Below, in pieces: positions 24,301-36,700 of a stretch of 64,000 bases of DNA. The notes under the pieces are model-generated. The model was not told where the DNA came from. It made no database searches and saw only the letters and a list, made by a program, of their open reading frames with translations. A program made the translations under genes and the position numbers. The number at the start of each line of letters is the position of its first letter. Position 1 is the stretch's first letter. The stretch comes from Thunnus maccoyii (Eukaryota; Chordata; Actinopteri; Scombriformes; Scombridae), in assembly GCF_910596095.1 (NCBI RefSeq), contig NC_056543.1, forward strand, positions 21,290,542 through 21,354,541, written 5' to 3'.

Positions 24301-27118
24301 CTTTATGTAGCCATAATGGATGGAGAGGGAGCTTATGGCTTGCTATGAAGCCTTTAAGATAGCTAGTCTGTTTCAGGTAAAGTAGGTTTGTGTCATTATG
24401 AGATATGTATTTATTGTTTTGATCAGGTAAGATGAAAAGGAAGTAATCCTTCTGCTATTTTAAAAAAAATTTTTTTTACAATAACAAAGGTCAAGACGTT
24501 AAAATTGGCTGTGGCATCTGTGATACAGTGTCAGTGAAAGGCAGAGCCAACCCGACGCATAAGCAAACTAAGTATCTGCTCAGGGCCCCCATCATGAGGG
24601 GGCCCCTGCGGGCTGAATCACTCTGTCTCAAAACGTGAGAAATCATGCTTGTAGGTACGCCCTTTAATCTCAGGTTTTTGTTCAGCACAAAGAAAACTCT
24701 CCACTTTCAGTAGCCGAATTAAAACAGCCTTCCAGTGTCATTCCGCATGGTGAAGGTCAAACCTTTACGTGAAGTAACGATGAGCGAAACACATTTTTGA
24801 GTGGAGGGGGACTTAAAGGCTATAAATGAGGGTGTCAGAATTGTCTTAAGAAAGTGACTGCATAGTTATAATTCCCTATGACTGTTGTTATGCATTATAA
24901 AGACTTAGAGTAACTTCATAGAAACATACCAAAACTGTATATTTTATAAGTAGCAGAGTGCAAATGCCAAAAATAACTCAGGTGGTATGTACTTACTCTG
25001 TTATGTACTTGATAACATACCATACAGTGATACACGGGCATATATACATCTTTGAACTACTTGTGTATGTGTGTGTGTGCACAGTTGCCATGGCAGCATT
25101 CAGAGGACTTTTTTATCGATGAAAACTGGTATTATTTATGCATAATGCATGAAGAAATATAGAAAGAGCATTTAGGAATAAGAGTATAACTAGGATAGGA
25201 CTTATAATAATTTGTGCATTCGAACACATCTAACACGTGCGTCTGTGTGTGTGTGTGTGTGTGCGTGCGTGTGTGCACGCGTGTTTTAAGGGACAGTCCT
25301 AATGCAGTGGAAGAGATAGAAAAATGGCTCCCAAGACTGCACGGCCTTGTGGTGGGACCAGGTCTAGGGAGAGAAGACGTCTTACTAAAAACAGCCAAGG
25401 CATGTGGAATACATTTATACTCCCTTGCACCCAAAACAGCCTCTTAGGCCAGCTGCTTGTGCATAACCACATCATGGAAATAAATACATATATTAACAGT
25501 TATTAGATAGAGTGCAGTGCTGAATTTAAGCTGCACAAGGTAATTCCACATGTTGGCAGCTCCTTATGACTGGTAAAAAATTCAACTTGAATTACCAGAA
25601 AACTTGAGTAAATGTGCCAAAAAAACTGAAGCAGATCTCATCCTGGTGATTCTCTGAAAGAGGCAAATGCACACTGATGCATGGGTAACACTGAATGTCC
25701 CTATGTTTAGACACATAGGGACACTAGAATATATTTTGGGCAAATAGGGTTGGAAGTGTAGCCCAACTTTTATTAGGCTGATGAAACAGGTATATGTGTA
25801 CATAAAGATTTTGTTGAGTGCGGCCTAAAAAGAACATTACAGTGTGCTTGCATTATACTTCACATTATGTCTAGATAACACTTTTTCTCTCTCTGATAGG
25901 AGGTGATAGAGAAGTCTAAAACAAGAGATATCCCTATAGTCATTGATGCGGTGAGTACTTGTCCTGATTAAATCAAGTTTCAGCTGTCAAACAGATAGGG
26001 TTTTATTTGCAAAGCCATGCAGAATCACTGAGAGAGAGAGTGTGTGTGTGTGGTTTGTTTGTTTTCAACAGGACGGATTATGGCTAGTTACGCAGCAACC
26101 ATCTGTTATTCAAGGGTACCAAAAGGGCATCCTTACACCCAACTTCATGGAGTTCACCCGACTGTATGAGGCGCTCGTGAGTCTCTCAGCACTGTTCACT
26201 TAGTCACCGATTGATAAAGAGCATGCTGCGTATACTTCTGTGTGGTTGTTAATGCATGTTTCATCCTGCCTGTGTGTTGCTGTCTCAGCACCATGAGCCA
26301 ATGGACAGCAGTGATCAGCAACGCAGCGTCATGCAGCTCAGTGTAGCTATGGGCAACCTCACTGTGGTGCTAAAAGGAGAACAGGATCTCATTACAGATG
26401 GCAGTAAAGGTCTGTATTAAACCCATATACTGTATAAACAACTTATAACTCATGCTTTTTCAGTTTGTCATTCTGCCTTTTCCATTGGTGTAATTCACAA
26501 CTCATATTTATTGAGGTAGCTTTGAGATTGTTGTAACTGTGCACAGATCTCATGCCTTGTCCTCTTGTTTTCAGTGATCTCGTGCAGTATTGAGGGCAGT
26601 GGGAGAAGATGTGGAGGACAGGGTGATCTTCTATCTGGATCTCTGGGAGTGCTGGCACACTGGGCCTATGCTGCCTCTGCAGCTGGACTGATCAGAAGGT
26701 GGAGACATTATTGGCTGTTTGTGCATAGTGTATTGCACCTTTTGTAAAGGACCACATTAGTGGTTTTAGATGTTTAAGCACATCACCTATAAAATGCACC
26801 AAACATTACATTATGTGAACCATTTTTCAAAACATTATGTAAGTGTTAAGATTGATTTCTTAACTTTGAGCACCCACTGGTTTGCATTCACTTCAGCATG
26901 TTATAAAAATCAACTTTATTATATGTGATTGTATGTTTCCTAATCCATCGCTTGTATCCTTTTCCAGTATGAATCCATCAATGGTCGCAGGATTTGGGGC
27001 CTGTTCTCTCACCAGACAGTGCAACAATCAAGCCTTCCAGCAGCATGGCAGGTCCACCACCACCTCGGACATGATCCAGGAGATCGGCTCAGCCTTCAAG
27101 AAGCTATTTGAAAGCTGA
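21348..27118 (+). CDS. naxd: ATP-dependent (S)-NAD(P)H-hydrate dehydratase
   Basis: This enzyme uses ATP to convert damaged S-NADHX/NADPHX back to NAD(P)H, working with the epimerase NAXE; family members act in mitochondria, ER and cytosol depending on the first exon. Ten exons: 21348-21450, 23428-23578, 23703-23748, 23844-23932, 25291-25399, 25900-25950, 26072-26176, 26289-26409, 26575-26698, 26968-27118; 349 residues, a normal family length. Exon 1 encodes a hydrophobic segment (residues 13-31), suggesting a signal or membrane anchor; Met6 is an alternative start. Then come [13 protein letters not shown] (70-82), [10 protein letters not shown] (150-159), VIDADGLW, and [10 protein letters not shown] with the catalytic Asp near 276. 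The C-terminus [15 protein letters not shown] is highly conserved. Exon 5 is followed by a GC splice donor. Intron 1 (1.98 kb) hosts a Myb/SANT ORF on the same strand. Confidence 0.95.
21840..22022 (+). promoter_or_regulatory. GC-rich, CpG-bearing segment before the Myb/SANT exons
   Basis: The segment contains GATAGCGGCGCCGCTAGG and several CpGs in an otherwise AT-rich intron. It lies directly upstream of the ATG at 22023. It may be a separate promoter inside naxd intron 1. No TATA box was seen. Confidence 0.35.
22023..23151 (+). CDS. Myb/SANT-like (trihelix) DNA-binding domain protein nested in naxd intron 1
   Basis: Two exons, 22023-22536 and 22658-23151, joined in phase 1 (A|GC), give 335 residues. 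Residues about 9-95 look like a Myb/SANT-like domain of the Myb_DNA-bind_4 type: [51 protein letters not shown]. An acidic linker (about 117-137), a basic NLS-like KRPRKRR (193-199) and a Gln/Glu/Arg-rich probable coiled coil (about 207-245) follow, with a Ser/Pro-rich tail. The layout suggests a nuclear DNA-binding protein, perhaps derived from a domesticated transposon-type factor; function is unknown to me. The last 15 residues, after the GT at 23105, look non-conserved. No AATAAA or ATTAAA occurs between 23152 and the naxd exon at 23428. An alternative reading is that the second exon ends at 23104 and splices in phase into naxd exon 2 (see findings). Confidence 0.75.
24100..24680. repeat. 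Diverged dispersed repeats in naxd intron 4
   Basis: At 24150-24270 there is a run of near-palindromic phrases (CATAACACATTC, CACAATGCATTATGAAG, CATAAGGCATTATAATGAGG) of a kind widespread in fish genomes. At about 24580-24615 GGGCCCCCATCATGAGGGGG is a short palindrome inside another possible repeat remnant. Families were not identified. Confidence 0.35.
25243..25275. repeat. (GT)n microsatellite abutting naxd exon 5
   Basis: A GT run with two GC interruptions ends about 15 bases before the naxd exon 5 start at 25291. It takes the place normally held by a polypyrimidine tract; only a short GTTTTAAG precedes the exon. Confidence 0.9.
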
Positions 27119-27521
27119 AAAACTGCCACATGAAATCAAAAATCCTGTTTATGAACTTATACATAGTCAATTTTGCATTCTTACAAAAAACAGAAGACAG
27201 AGAAGATGAAAACACAGAGGAAGCTTGATGAACTTCTGTCATTTGCCAGCCTCTGGGTGGGCTAGTGGCAAATGCTCTCATCAAGCTTGATTTGAATATA
27301 GGTCTAAGTGGTGTGGACCAATCTGGTGCAAAAAACACATACTGACATGTTGTTTGAAGTGTACAAAATGAACCCTCTAAAAAAAACAACAGACAGTCTT
27401 CCACGTCTTTAGTAGTATTATGAATGCATCTGTCAAACATGTTGAGGTGTCTAAATTCTTTCCAGCTCACCAAAGAGACAGAGATTGTAAGATAAAGATA
27501 AAGTGATGTTTGAATTTTTGA

Positions 27522-27527
27522 AATAAA
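27522..27527 (+). terminator. Candidate poly(A) signal of naxd
   Basis: AATAAA lies about 400 bases after the naxd stop. It is the first canonical signal seen downstream. Assignment is by position. Confidence 0.5.
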
Positions 27528-27539
27528 TAATGAATCAGA

Positions 27540-28000
27540 TTTTGTTTGAGTTACTTTTTCTTGCAAGCCATCTATGTGGCATCGTAGCACCTGTGTGTTG
27601 CCTCAGTTTGGCAATATTGATCTGCAACATGGAAACACATCTGGGGTCAAATCTATTGCTACCACAGTCAATGGTCCAGAACCAGGATCATCTTTATTGG
27701 CCAAGTCTGTTTTCATATACAAGGAAGTTGACCCCAGTTTAGTGTACTTAAACAGAATAACAACACAACAATCTTCAGACATATACACAACCGTTTCTGT
27801 GAACTGTAAACAGGATTCAAATAGTGCAAATAAGTGACGAGTGTGCCGAGTGTTAAGATAAACATTACATAGCAAGAAAAAAAAAATGACCTTACTTTAT
27901 AATCCGTGCTGAGATTTGAAAAATATACTCTTATGTGCCACATTAATGGGAATCCCGGTGTTAGTTGAGTATCACGGAGTGGCAATACATAGTTGATATT
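27540..28000. other. Intergenic segment between naxd and ing1
   Basis: No gene was recognised here. In human, CARS2 lies between NAXD and ING1. In this window the two genes are only 2.2 kb apart, and nothing in that interval resembles a tRNA synthetase exon. Confidence 0.6.
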
Positions 28001-28029
28001 CACAAAAAAGTGCAAAAAAGCAGAGAATG

Positions 28030-28245
28030 GCGTTACTATATTAGTTCACCATTTAACTGTTAGTGGTTGCTATAGCGCTTCATACTGCAACACATGCGCA
28101 CAACAGCAATCGTTTATTCAAGCACTTTAGCTACCAGTTAGCATTAGCTGCTGCTGCTAGGTACCGACTCCTTACACATGATCTAGCGCTAGCAACAAGA
28201 ACAAATACATACTACATAGTGAAAAAACAACTAATATCAACACAG
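28030..28245 (+). promoter_or_regulatory. Possible ing1 promoter and non-coding first exon
   Basis: The segment has a CATGCGCAC element (NRF1-like, near 28095) and ends with CAACACAG followed by a strong donor, GTAAGTTA, at 28246. An acceptor AG at 29300-29301 lies 41 bases before the ing1 ATG. A spliced 5' UTR from this exon to 29302 is therefore plausible; this is inference from splice motifs only. Confidence 0.35.
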
Positions 28246-29342
28246 GTAAGTTATTCTGGCAACCAGTTAGCTACCAACTAGATCCGTTTGCTGTAATGTT
28301 TGTTTTTTCGGTGATGAACATGACGTTTCGCACAGTATTGTTATAGCTGCGTTAACGGCTAACATGAGCTAATTGAGCTAACTGTTACAGACCCGTTTAA
28401 AGTGTCAAAATTAGTGCGAACAATGTTTCTGATGATTCAGACTGTTGTGTTTGTGTAACGTTAGTTAAATTTCGGATTAAAGTGTTCTCTGTGTGTTTAA
28501 CGTAAAGTTGTAGGTGAAATAAGTGGCTGCTCAATGTTTCCCTTTTGCGTCAATCTTGGTGTTTGTCACATCGTGATGTCGTTTGATAAAACTTTTAACT
28601 TGTCGTCAGAAAACTATTAAAGCCAGCTGACGTTACAAGTTAAACTAAAGTGTCATGTTATTATTATTTTAGCTAACCTAAAACTTGCGGAGTTGACGTT
28701 AACTCACCAGAGAGTTAGCTGTAGCGTAGTTTACGCGCTAATCAGGACTAGCTAGATGTTGGAGCTCAACTGCTTTTTTACAGAAATACTCAGTTTCAGC
28801 ACTAAATTTGTTTGTGGTTGATTTGACGTCAGCGTGTTGGTTTATCACTTTGCCACACATCCTCTCAGTGACCCAGTCCAGCTAACGTTAGCCATCATTA
28901 CTGCTTTACGTTATCTTTGTTGTTGCAGGACACACAGATGTGCGCTCAATAATAATGCCGAGTACTCCATCTGCAGTCAGCTGGCTCTTATTTACATCGG
29001 CCATGAACTGAGTTATTTCTGTCCGGTGCCAAACCACCTTCATATCTGCTGGCAGCTTTATAGTACACGTACCAGTTTTCAGAATGGCTGACTGTAGTTC
29101 AGATGCCCCCTCCCCCCTCTCACGTTTTTGACCATCATAGTTTAGATTTCCGGACAGATTTCAGGCAACCCATACTGTAAAACACGACAAACTCTTTTAA
29201 ATACATAAGATGATATGCACAGTAACATAAAGCGGAGACGTCCGATGCAGTATGGCTTTATAGCAACAATAGACGTTTTCATAATGATTTGTTGTTAACA
29301 GGTGCAGGTGTCGGAGTGTCCTGTGAGAAAGACGGATCCGCA

Positions 29343-31859
29343 ATGTTGAACCCGACCAATGGCGACCCAGGCCACGTTGTCGTGAATTATGTGGAGGAGT
29401 ATTTGGACCTGGTGGAATCCCTACCTTTTGATTTGCAGAGGAGTGTGTCTCTCATGAAGGAAATTGATGCCAAGTATCAAGGTAAAGACACACTTCTGTC
29501 TTTCTTCCTACTTCAATCAAATATATATATTTACATATAACTTTATTTCCTAGTGACATTTTAGTTTGCTTAGTTTATTTCTTGTTCTTAAGAGAAACTG
29601 ACAAGTAGATGTTATTTCTTAGGAAGTTACTGAATATCACAACACACTTGCAAAAGGCAGAGTGTTTACACTAAGAACATTTTGCAAATACCTTTAAGTG
29701 TGTTCTAGAGAGTGTTTTATAGTGATTAACAGGCAAGGTCAGCAATGTAATGTTGGTCTTCCTGTGTGGTTGTGCATCACATGTGAGCTTACAGTTAAGG
29801 AGATATGGATACTGCACCTTCATATACATGAATATTTAATCAACAGCAGGTTTTAAATTCCAAAAAGCAGCACTCTTGTAGCTACTAATTACTTAAGCAA
29901 GTGCTTAACAACTGAACACTTAACAAATGATATAGTACTCTGTATACATGCAGCTGCTATGAGCCATTACAGAGAGTAATATCTGAGCCCACTGTTAGGC
30001 TCTTAACCTCTCTCTGTAGATCTAGTATGACAGTTACCACGTTGGTCTCATAACAGACTTATTACCAGCCAGTAGTCACAGTAGTCCCATCTCCTGTAAT
30101 AACTACCAACCGCAAGACTTGCTTGATCTATATACAGGCTGCACCTTTGATGAGACTAAAGACACATTTTTCTGCAGGTCCATGTTGGCAGGCTTTACTA
30201 AACCTCACAAATTTAACCTTAACTAAGTGCATATAAATTGACATCTCTGAATCCAACAAAAGCTAACTTATATCAGTAAGATTGCAATTGACATTCTGTG
30301 TTGTCATCCTGCGCCTCCTAGTGCAATTTGTTCACTCTACTAAAGTTTCAGAATATTTTCACATTATAGACACATCATACAGTCAAGACATTATCCATTA
30401 TGACATGTAGTAAGATTAAAATGTACATTTATTCACCTGTGTGTACCTTTTTAGAGAATATTTCTGATTACCTTCTTCTTGGGCAGATGTTTTGAAGGAG
30501 CTTGATGACGCTTATGAACGGTATCGCAAGGAATCCGATTCACTTCAGAGGCGCAAGCTTCAGTTATCCATCCAGAGGGCACTGATCCGCAGTCAAGAGC
30601 TTGGAGATGAGAAGATCCAGATTGCAGGTCAAATGGTAAGTAAAGAACATCCTGCAGCTGCTCAGTGGCAAAATTCCAGGTCTGAATGTGTTTAGCTGTT
30701 GGTGTAGAGAGCGGTGATTTCCCGGAACATATTTGCTCACCAAATCTAAACTGGAGTAGTTTAAAAAAAAAAAAAAAAAAAAGAAAAGTTTATATAGGCA
30801 TGCTAAAAGGCCTTTTTGTACTGGGGTTTATTAGGCTTTCCATTTTGCATTTTCCATTTGAATATCACTGAAACCTTTACCAGGAAAAACCTATTTGAAC
30901 ATTTGCAGGACCCCAGTAGTAAACACTGAATCAGCCTATTATAGCTACACACTAGAGGGTCACTAAGAACATAACAGCATATTTAACCTTCCCCTTTGAC
31001 ATATATTTGGTTTGTCAAAGTCTAGTGATTGTTACTGCACCCCTCAGCTCGTTGCATAATGTGAAATGTTACAACATACAACTGGTTTAACAAGTAGCAT
31101 GCCTCAAGTAATTGAAGCCCTACGGCCACACTAAATAAGTTTCAAGTATTTAGTCATCCACATATACTCAAACAGCAGACAGACCTTTTTATAACAAAAT
31201 ATGAACGTTCTTTGTTTCAGGTGGAGTTGGTTGAGAACCGAACGCGTCAGATAGATTGGCATTCAGAACTTCTCCTTTCCTCTCAAGAACTCCCAGAGAG
31301 CCATGTTCCCATAGCAACATCTATGGCAACCACCGCAGCATCCATGATGTCGTCATCATCATCATCGGCCACCATAACTCCAGGCAAAACCGGCCACCAT
31401 GACAAGAAGCGCGATGAGGTCACCCCAGGCTCAGGCGGTGGAGACAAGGGTGGAGGGAAACGCTCGAGACGACAGAAAAACGGGGAAAACAGAGAAAGTT
31501 ACGGGGGTCTGGATCCAGCCGACGATGTCGGAGTGGGGGCCTCTCGGGAAAAGAGGGCCAAAACGTCTTCTAAGAAGAAGAAAAGGTCAAAAGGAAAGTC
31601 TGAGAGAGAAGTGTCACCGCCAGACCTGCCCATTGACCCAGATGAGCCAACGTACTGTCTGTGCGAGCAGGTGTCCTATGGCGAGATGATTGGCTGTGAT
31701 AATGATGAATGTCCTATTGAGTGGTTTCATTTCTCCTGTGTCGGGCTTCATCATAAGCCCAAGGGAAAGTGGTTTTGCCCCAAGTGTAGGGGAGAGAATG
31801 AGAAGACCATGGACAAGGCCTTGGAGAGGGCTAAGAAGGAGAGGGCATACAACAGGTAG
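29343..31859 (+). CDS. ing1: Inhibitor of growth protein 1 (p33ING1b-like)
   Basis: This chromatin reader binds H3K4me3 through its PHD finger and is a subunit of Sin3/HDAC complexes. Three coding exons: 29343-29481, 30487-30635 and 31221-31859; 308 residues (human p33ING1b has 279). The N-terminal ING domain includes [20 protein letters not shown] and continues in exon 2 with [16 protein letters not shown]. Exon 3 starts at [10 protein letters not shown], passes through a Ser/Met/Thr-rich linker that largely explains the extra length, and then a basic NLS region (KKKKRSKGK). The PHD finger is C4HC3: C242, C244, C255, C260, H266, C269, C282, C285. It is followed by the polybasic tail [17 protein letters not shown]1 rather than ING2 is chosen from the AYNR ending and from synteny. 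The start is the ATG before [20 protein letters not shown]; an upstream in-frame ATG at 29289 precedes the likely acceptor and is not used here. Confidence 0.95.
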
Positions 31860-32152
31860 CTCGTTCCGCCTGGCCCAATGAACACTATTGCTCAAAATTT
31901 TTATTTTGTGTCTCGTCTTTGTTTCCATTTACTGTTATGGCTGTTTAAAAAGAGTGATGAATTGATCAGAGTGACCTTGTAAATAGTTATTTTTGTAACT
32001 GCTACATAGCTGACAGTCAGAAGAATTTGTAAAGAACGGACATGTAACTGTACAACCTGCATGTTTGTAAGCAGCTGTCCTGCACTTACATCCCCTTTGT
32101 TTTTGTCATGCACGCAACATCATCCACTCCAATTATACATGCCCAATTAACT

Positions 32153-32158
32153 AATAAA
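32153..32158 (+). terminator. Candidate poly(A) signal of ing1
   Basis: AATAAA lies about 290 bases after the ing1 stop, in the sequence CTAATAAAACATG. Assignment is by position. Confidence 0.6.
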
Positions 32159-33033
32159 ACATGTCTTAACAAGAATTTTATGGTTTTAATGACCTCATAC
32201 AAGATTCTGACAGGCACATTTACTCACTAAATAACAGACACTCAGTAGTTTACTCTATAGTGAGCAGTAAATCATCACTGACAGGTGTGGTATCACACTA
32301 CAATTTTTACATCTATAAAATGCATTATGGGCTTGTTAGCAGAGAGTAGTGTAGATGCTGTGTACACTATTTTTTTTGTTACATTGCAGGAATGTTTGAG
32401 CGCACATTATGGTGCAGAAATTTCACTCAAAATTTGTCCACCAAAAAAAATGTCGGACAGTAAATATAGTGCACTATATAGTTATGTAGATGAGTCCAGA
32501 GTATTTAATGAAATCATAATGAATTGTCCATAAAAGATTTCATTGTAAGAGTGAAAGTAATCTGAGAGCTGTATATTGAATTTAGTTGCTATAACTTTTA
32601 AATTATACAACCTTATTGGTGACATTTCAGCCTGTTTTAATATTGACACTGTGGCGAGATGTTGCAGGAAATAACTGCAGTCCTGGACAGCATGCAGTTA
32701 CCTGTCTTATCTTTCCCCTCCAAGACTGTTTTCATGTATGATCAATTTGCCCTGTGTATCACTGTTGATATAGCAAAGATTTACCTCCAATGTTACACAA
32801 CAATGTTAAATGTTTTTTTAGTGGATAGATGCTCACATTTGTATACAAAACCAGTTTACTTAATGAGCAGTGCCATAATTTGTGGGTCTTCTTGGAATAT
32901 CAGCTCTACATTAACTAAACAAAGCAGCCTAGGTATTTACTTCTATCAAAGCAAGAAAAGTATGTTTAGGTCAAATATTACATTTGCAGTTACAATAAAG
33001 AACTTCCCAAATAAGACTGATTTAGCCTTTTTT

Positions 33034-33039
33034 TTTATT
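33034..33039 (-). terminator. Candidate poly(A) signal of ube2a
   Basis: TTTATT on the plus strand is AATAAA on the minus strand. It lies about 660 bases downstream of the ube2a stop. Assignment is by position; other signals are possible. Confidence 0.4.
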
Positions 33040-33701
33040 TACAAGTGCTGAAAAAATGACATGGGGGACAACCAGTGCAAAATCTGTACATATATTCAGT
33101 TGCAGGTAGTTTATATACATGAGTACTGAACAGGAACATGAATACACTCTTTCTGTCATGCATGTAACAGAGTTCACAGCACAGCAAAGACACGGTGTAA
33201 AGATCTCTGATTTAGTTATAGTCCATGATGCTCAGACTGCTCATTCTCCCAGGGAAAAGTAGGATGATCCCACTGGAGCTCAGACAGCCTTGTGAAAACA
33301 AACTGACACAACAGATCAAGGGCACAACAGAAAAGGACCCATGACTTCATTTAGAAACCCTCCAAGACATTTAACATAATTAGTCATGGGGAGTTATTAT
33401 AGAAAGTTAGAGCACACCAAAGATTTGGGGTAATGGCCCACAAGTCCAGACTGACAAAACATAAAGGCAAGATTCAGCACAAATCCCCCGATGGGCTGGA
33501 AAAGGGGGGTAGAATATAAAAAATAAATCCCTCTCGGCGGGCAAGAAAAAAAAAAACATTCTATGAAGGGAAGTTGAAGGTAAAGTGCATAAAAGCTTAA
33601 AATCAAAAAAGGTGAGGGGGCCAAAAATTAAGAGGTTCTCCACTAAAACTTGCAGCACACACAGCTTAACAATGGAGAGAGCAGCTATCAGGATTGCCAG
33701 G

Positions 33702-36700
33702 TCAACTGTCTCTCCAGCTTTGTTCTACGATGGCAGACACACGCTTCTCGTACTCCCGCTTGTTCTCCTGGTAGAGCTGAGCTGCCTGACTGTTGGCTGG
33801 ACTGTTGGGATTTGGTTCATCAAGCAAGGACTGAGGAAAAAAAAAAAAAGATAAATACTGAAGGTAAGGTTGTTTTAGTAGAAAATAACCAACTTGCATC
33901 AATCCATTCATCTACTCAGTCACATGCCTTCAAAATGTTCCAACTGTCACCTGATTTCAAGTGCATTCACTCTAACCAGAGTTTAAGATTCATTAGACAT
34001 TTTGTCACCAAATGTCTGACTTTGTGAATATAATTTAAAAAATTTAGCAGCAAACACTTTTCTTTAAAAATATAAATATGACCCACAGAATAATCTCTTT
34101 TCAACAGTCCAATTCAACAAATGTTTTAATTTCAATGTCTTAATTTACAATTTACATATTTGCAAATCTTGGCATGAGCATACTGTATTTTTACAAATAT
34201 TTGTCTTTTTAACCTTACAATTCAAACATTTCCCTTCCCCAGATAAACAGACTAACAATGATTTTGTACAATTTTCTATTGGTGTTACACTGCAGAGGGT
34301 CAATTAGTAGTCTAACATAAAAATAATTTCAATTTACTGCTTTACAGTTTCAGCTTCTCAATGTTGAGGATATAATTTGCTTTTTAAAGTTCGATATTGT
34401 GAATCTAAATGTGTTTTTGCCACTTGTAGTATAAAGAAAACAAAAATGTAAAATAAGGCTTAGCCACACTTTTATAATCTCTATTCATTGTCATTTCCTA
34501 CCTGGATGGATGTAAGAATAGAGGACACATCGTAAGTGGGACTCCAACGATTCTGTAAGATGTCCAAACATATACTTCCATCTGCATAGACTGTGGATAA
34601 AAACACAATTATATCTTGCTCACAAATAACAACTCTATAACGTGCCAGAGAATAAGACAATATTCCTACCATTTGGATGAAACATCTTTGACACAAATCG
34701 TACTGTGGGGGGTTTGTTGGGGTATTCTTCTGTGAACTCTACAATGAGTTTAAAAGTACCTGGAACAAAGACAAGACACAAAGACATTTATTTATGTGCC
34801 ATTAAATGTGACCGTATGTTTGTGGTGTAGCATGTTTCAAGGCAGAAATAGTGTACTAGAGCAGTGACTTGTCCTAACCTGAACACACACAACTATAAGC
34901 AGGGAAAGTTGTTGTTACACACCTTTTTTTTATTATTATTATTTTTAATTTTAACTATTGAGGGATACTCTTTAAAAGAAAAGAGAAAAAATAGCAGCTT
35001 AGCTTTACACAGGATATTAGTTACTGAGGAATATTTATGTATTTCATATTATTTAAGTTTATTGGTGTATTTTATATGATAAACTTAGATTAGACTTTTG
35101 GTTCAGTATCACTGTAAGATAAATACCCAACAGAAAAACAAATGATAAATGAGTAGTATGGAAACTGGAATCTATGTGAACATATTAAAAACATGAGGTT
35201 AGGGTGTGATAAAGTTACTTTATTAGACATGTTTCACATGCAATATAGTAACATTATTCCTTACTAAGTCATGAACAAGGTGAAATACTCACCATCTTCA
35301 AAGGGAGTTCCTTCAGGGCTGTGATGTTGGAGGGAAAAAAAAGATATTTTGTTATTCATTTCACACTCCAACTCTCAAGATTGTGTATTTGGGGAGGAAA
35401 AATATATCCATCAATCTATCAAAGTCTTACCCAAAAATGACAGCATTCCACACCATGATGTTGTTTTCAGATGGGGCACCACTGACACCAGCTGGAGGAT
35501 CCTCTTGTAGCCTTCATAACCAAATAACAAAGAAGGTTTAATGGAAACTCAATAATGCACATGTTAAGACAGGAAACTAGATTTCTTCTGCCAGTGCTGA
35601 GTCAGATAATCCACTTTCCTCTTCCAACATTTAGCCACAGCCAAATTTAATATTTCAAATACACACAGCTAGTCGCCAAAGTGATTGGTGGCAGGTACTT
35701 CAGGCTAGAGTAAACAGACTCCACTGCCACACTAAAAAATAAAAGACTTATTTCCTACCTTGGTTATGCCATTTACACTTTTAACCATTGTTAAGAGTAG
35801 TATTTTCACAAAAGAAAATCAGCCTTCTGCTTCAAACATAGCAACTAAGCAACTGTCTCTGTAAATCAAATCAAGTCAGTGCCATGAACCATGTAAATAC
35901 TGGCGTTTTGATTTACTATTATCTGCTGTGCAACATCTTAAAAGTTTTATCAGCTGAGATGTACAGTACATTGTCATTACCAACTACAGGTAGCCTCAAC
36001 ATGTGGCAGCTGTAAGTGCTAACTAACTTTGAATTGAGGAAGAGCAATGGGAAAAGATATAGTAGTACATTTTTTAAGTTTATAGAAGCTGCTATATAAT
36101 TTGAGTATTTGTCTTGTAACTAAGGTTAACATTACCCCAGAATCAGCATCCAATAGGTAATAAAGTTAGAGAAATTAAGCCTCTCAGCATGGTAGTTGGT
36201 TGCACAATACTTCTCCTCTTTCATAGTGACCCCCGCTGACTAAATAGGAACACTGCTGTTACAAGGTCAAGACTAAAATGTTAATCTCGTACACCGTCTG
36301 CAGCAAGCAGGACACACATCTAGCCACTTCTGACACTGTCTGTTTCACAATCACTACTGGCCTTACTCTCTATAAAGACTCGTGAATTATAGAAGTTTGT
36401 GCAAGGTTTCAGTGGTTTACATTGAGAAACACATATCATGACTTCAAAACTCAGTTCTAGATTGCATACATTTCCCACACTGGCCTAAATCGGCCGTCCA
36501 TCTGGAAAGACTTGCCCAAAACCCATGACATGCAAGACAAAAGCTAATGACCAGCTGCAATTAAGAGATCTGAAGCTCTTGACCATTAACTGCGGGATGA
36601 AAACATGTTTGAGGACCCTGAAGTAACCAAATTCAATTAGATGGGATACTGGCATTGAAAAAAAAAAAAGAAAAACTAAAGATCATATTTGGACAAAGTG

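Noticed and set aside
25132-25434. Minus-strand ORF over the naxd exon 5 microsatellite
   Set aside because: The Thr/His-rich stretch is just the translated AC repeat.
29289-29342. Upstream in-frame ATG extending ing1 by 18 residues
   Set aside because: An AG acceptor at 29300-29301 falls after this ATG, and the ATG at 29343 gives the conserved ML(S/N)P start of p33ING1b.
27119-29342. Exons of cars2 between naxd and ing1
   Set aside because: No ORF in the interval shows a class I tRNA synthetase motif, and there is little room once the naxd 3' UTR and the ing1 promoter are counted.
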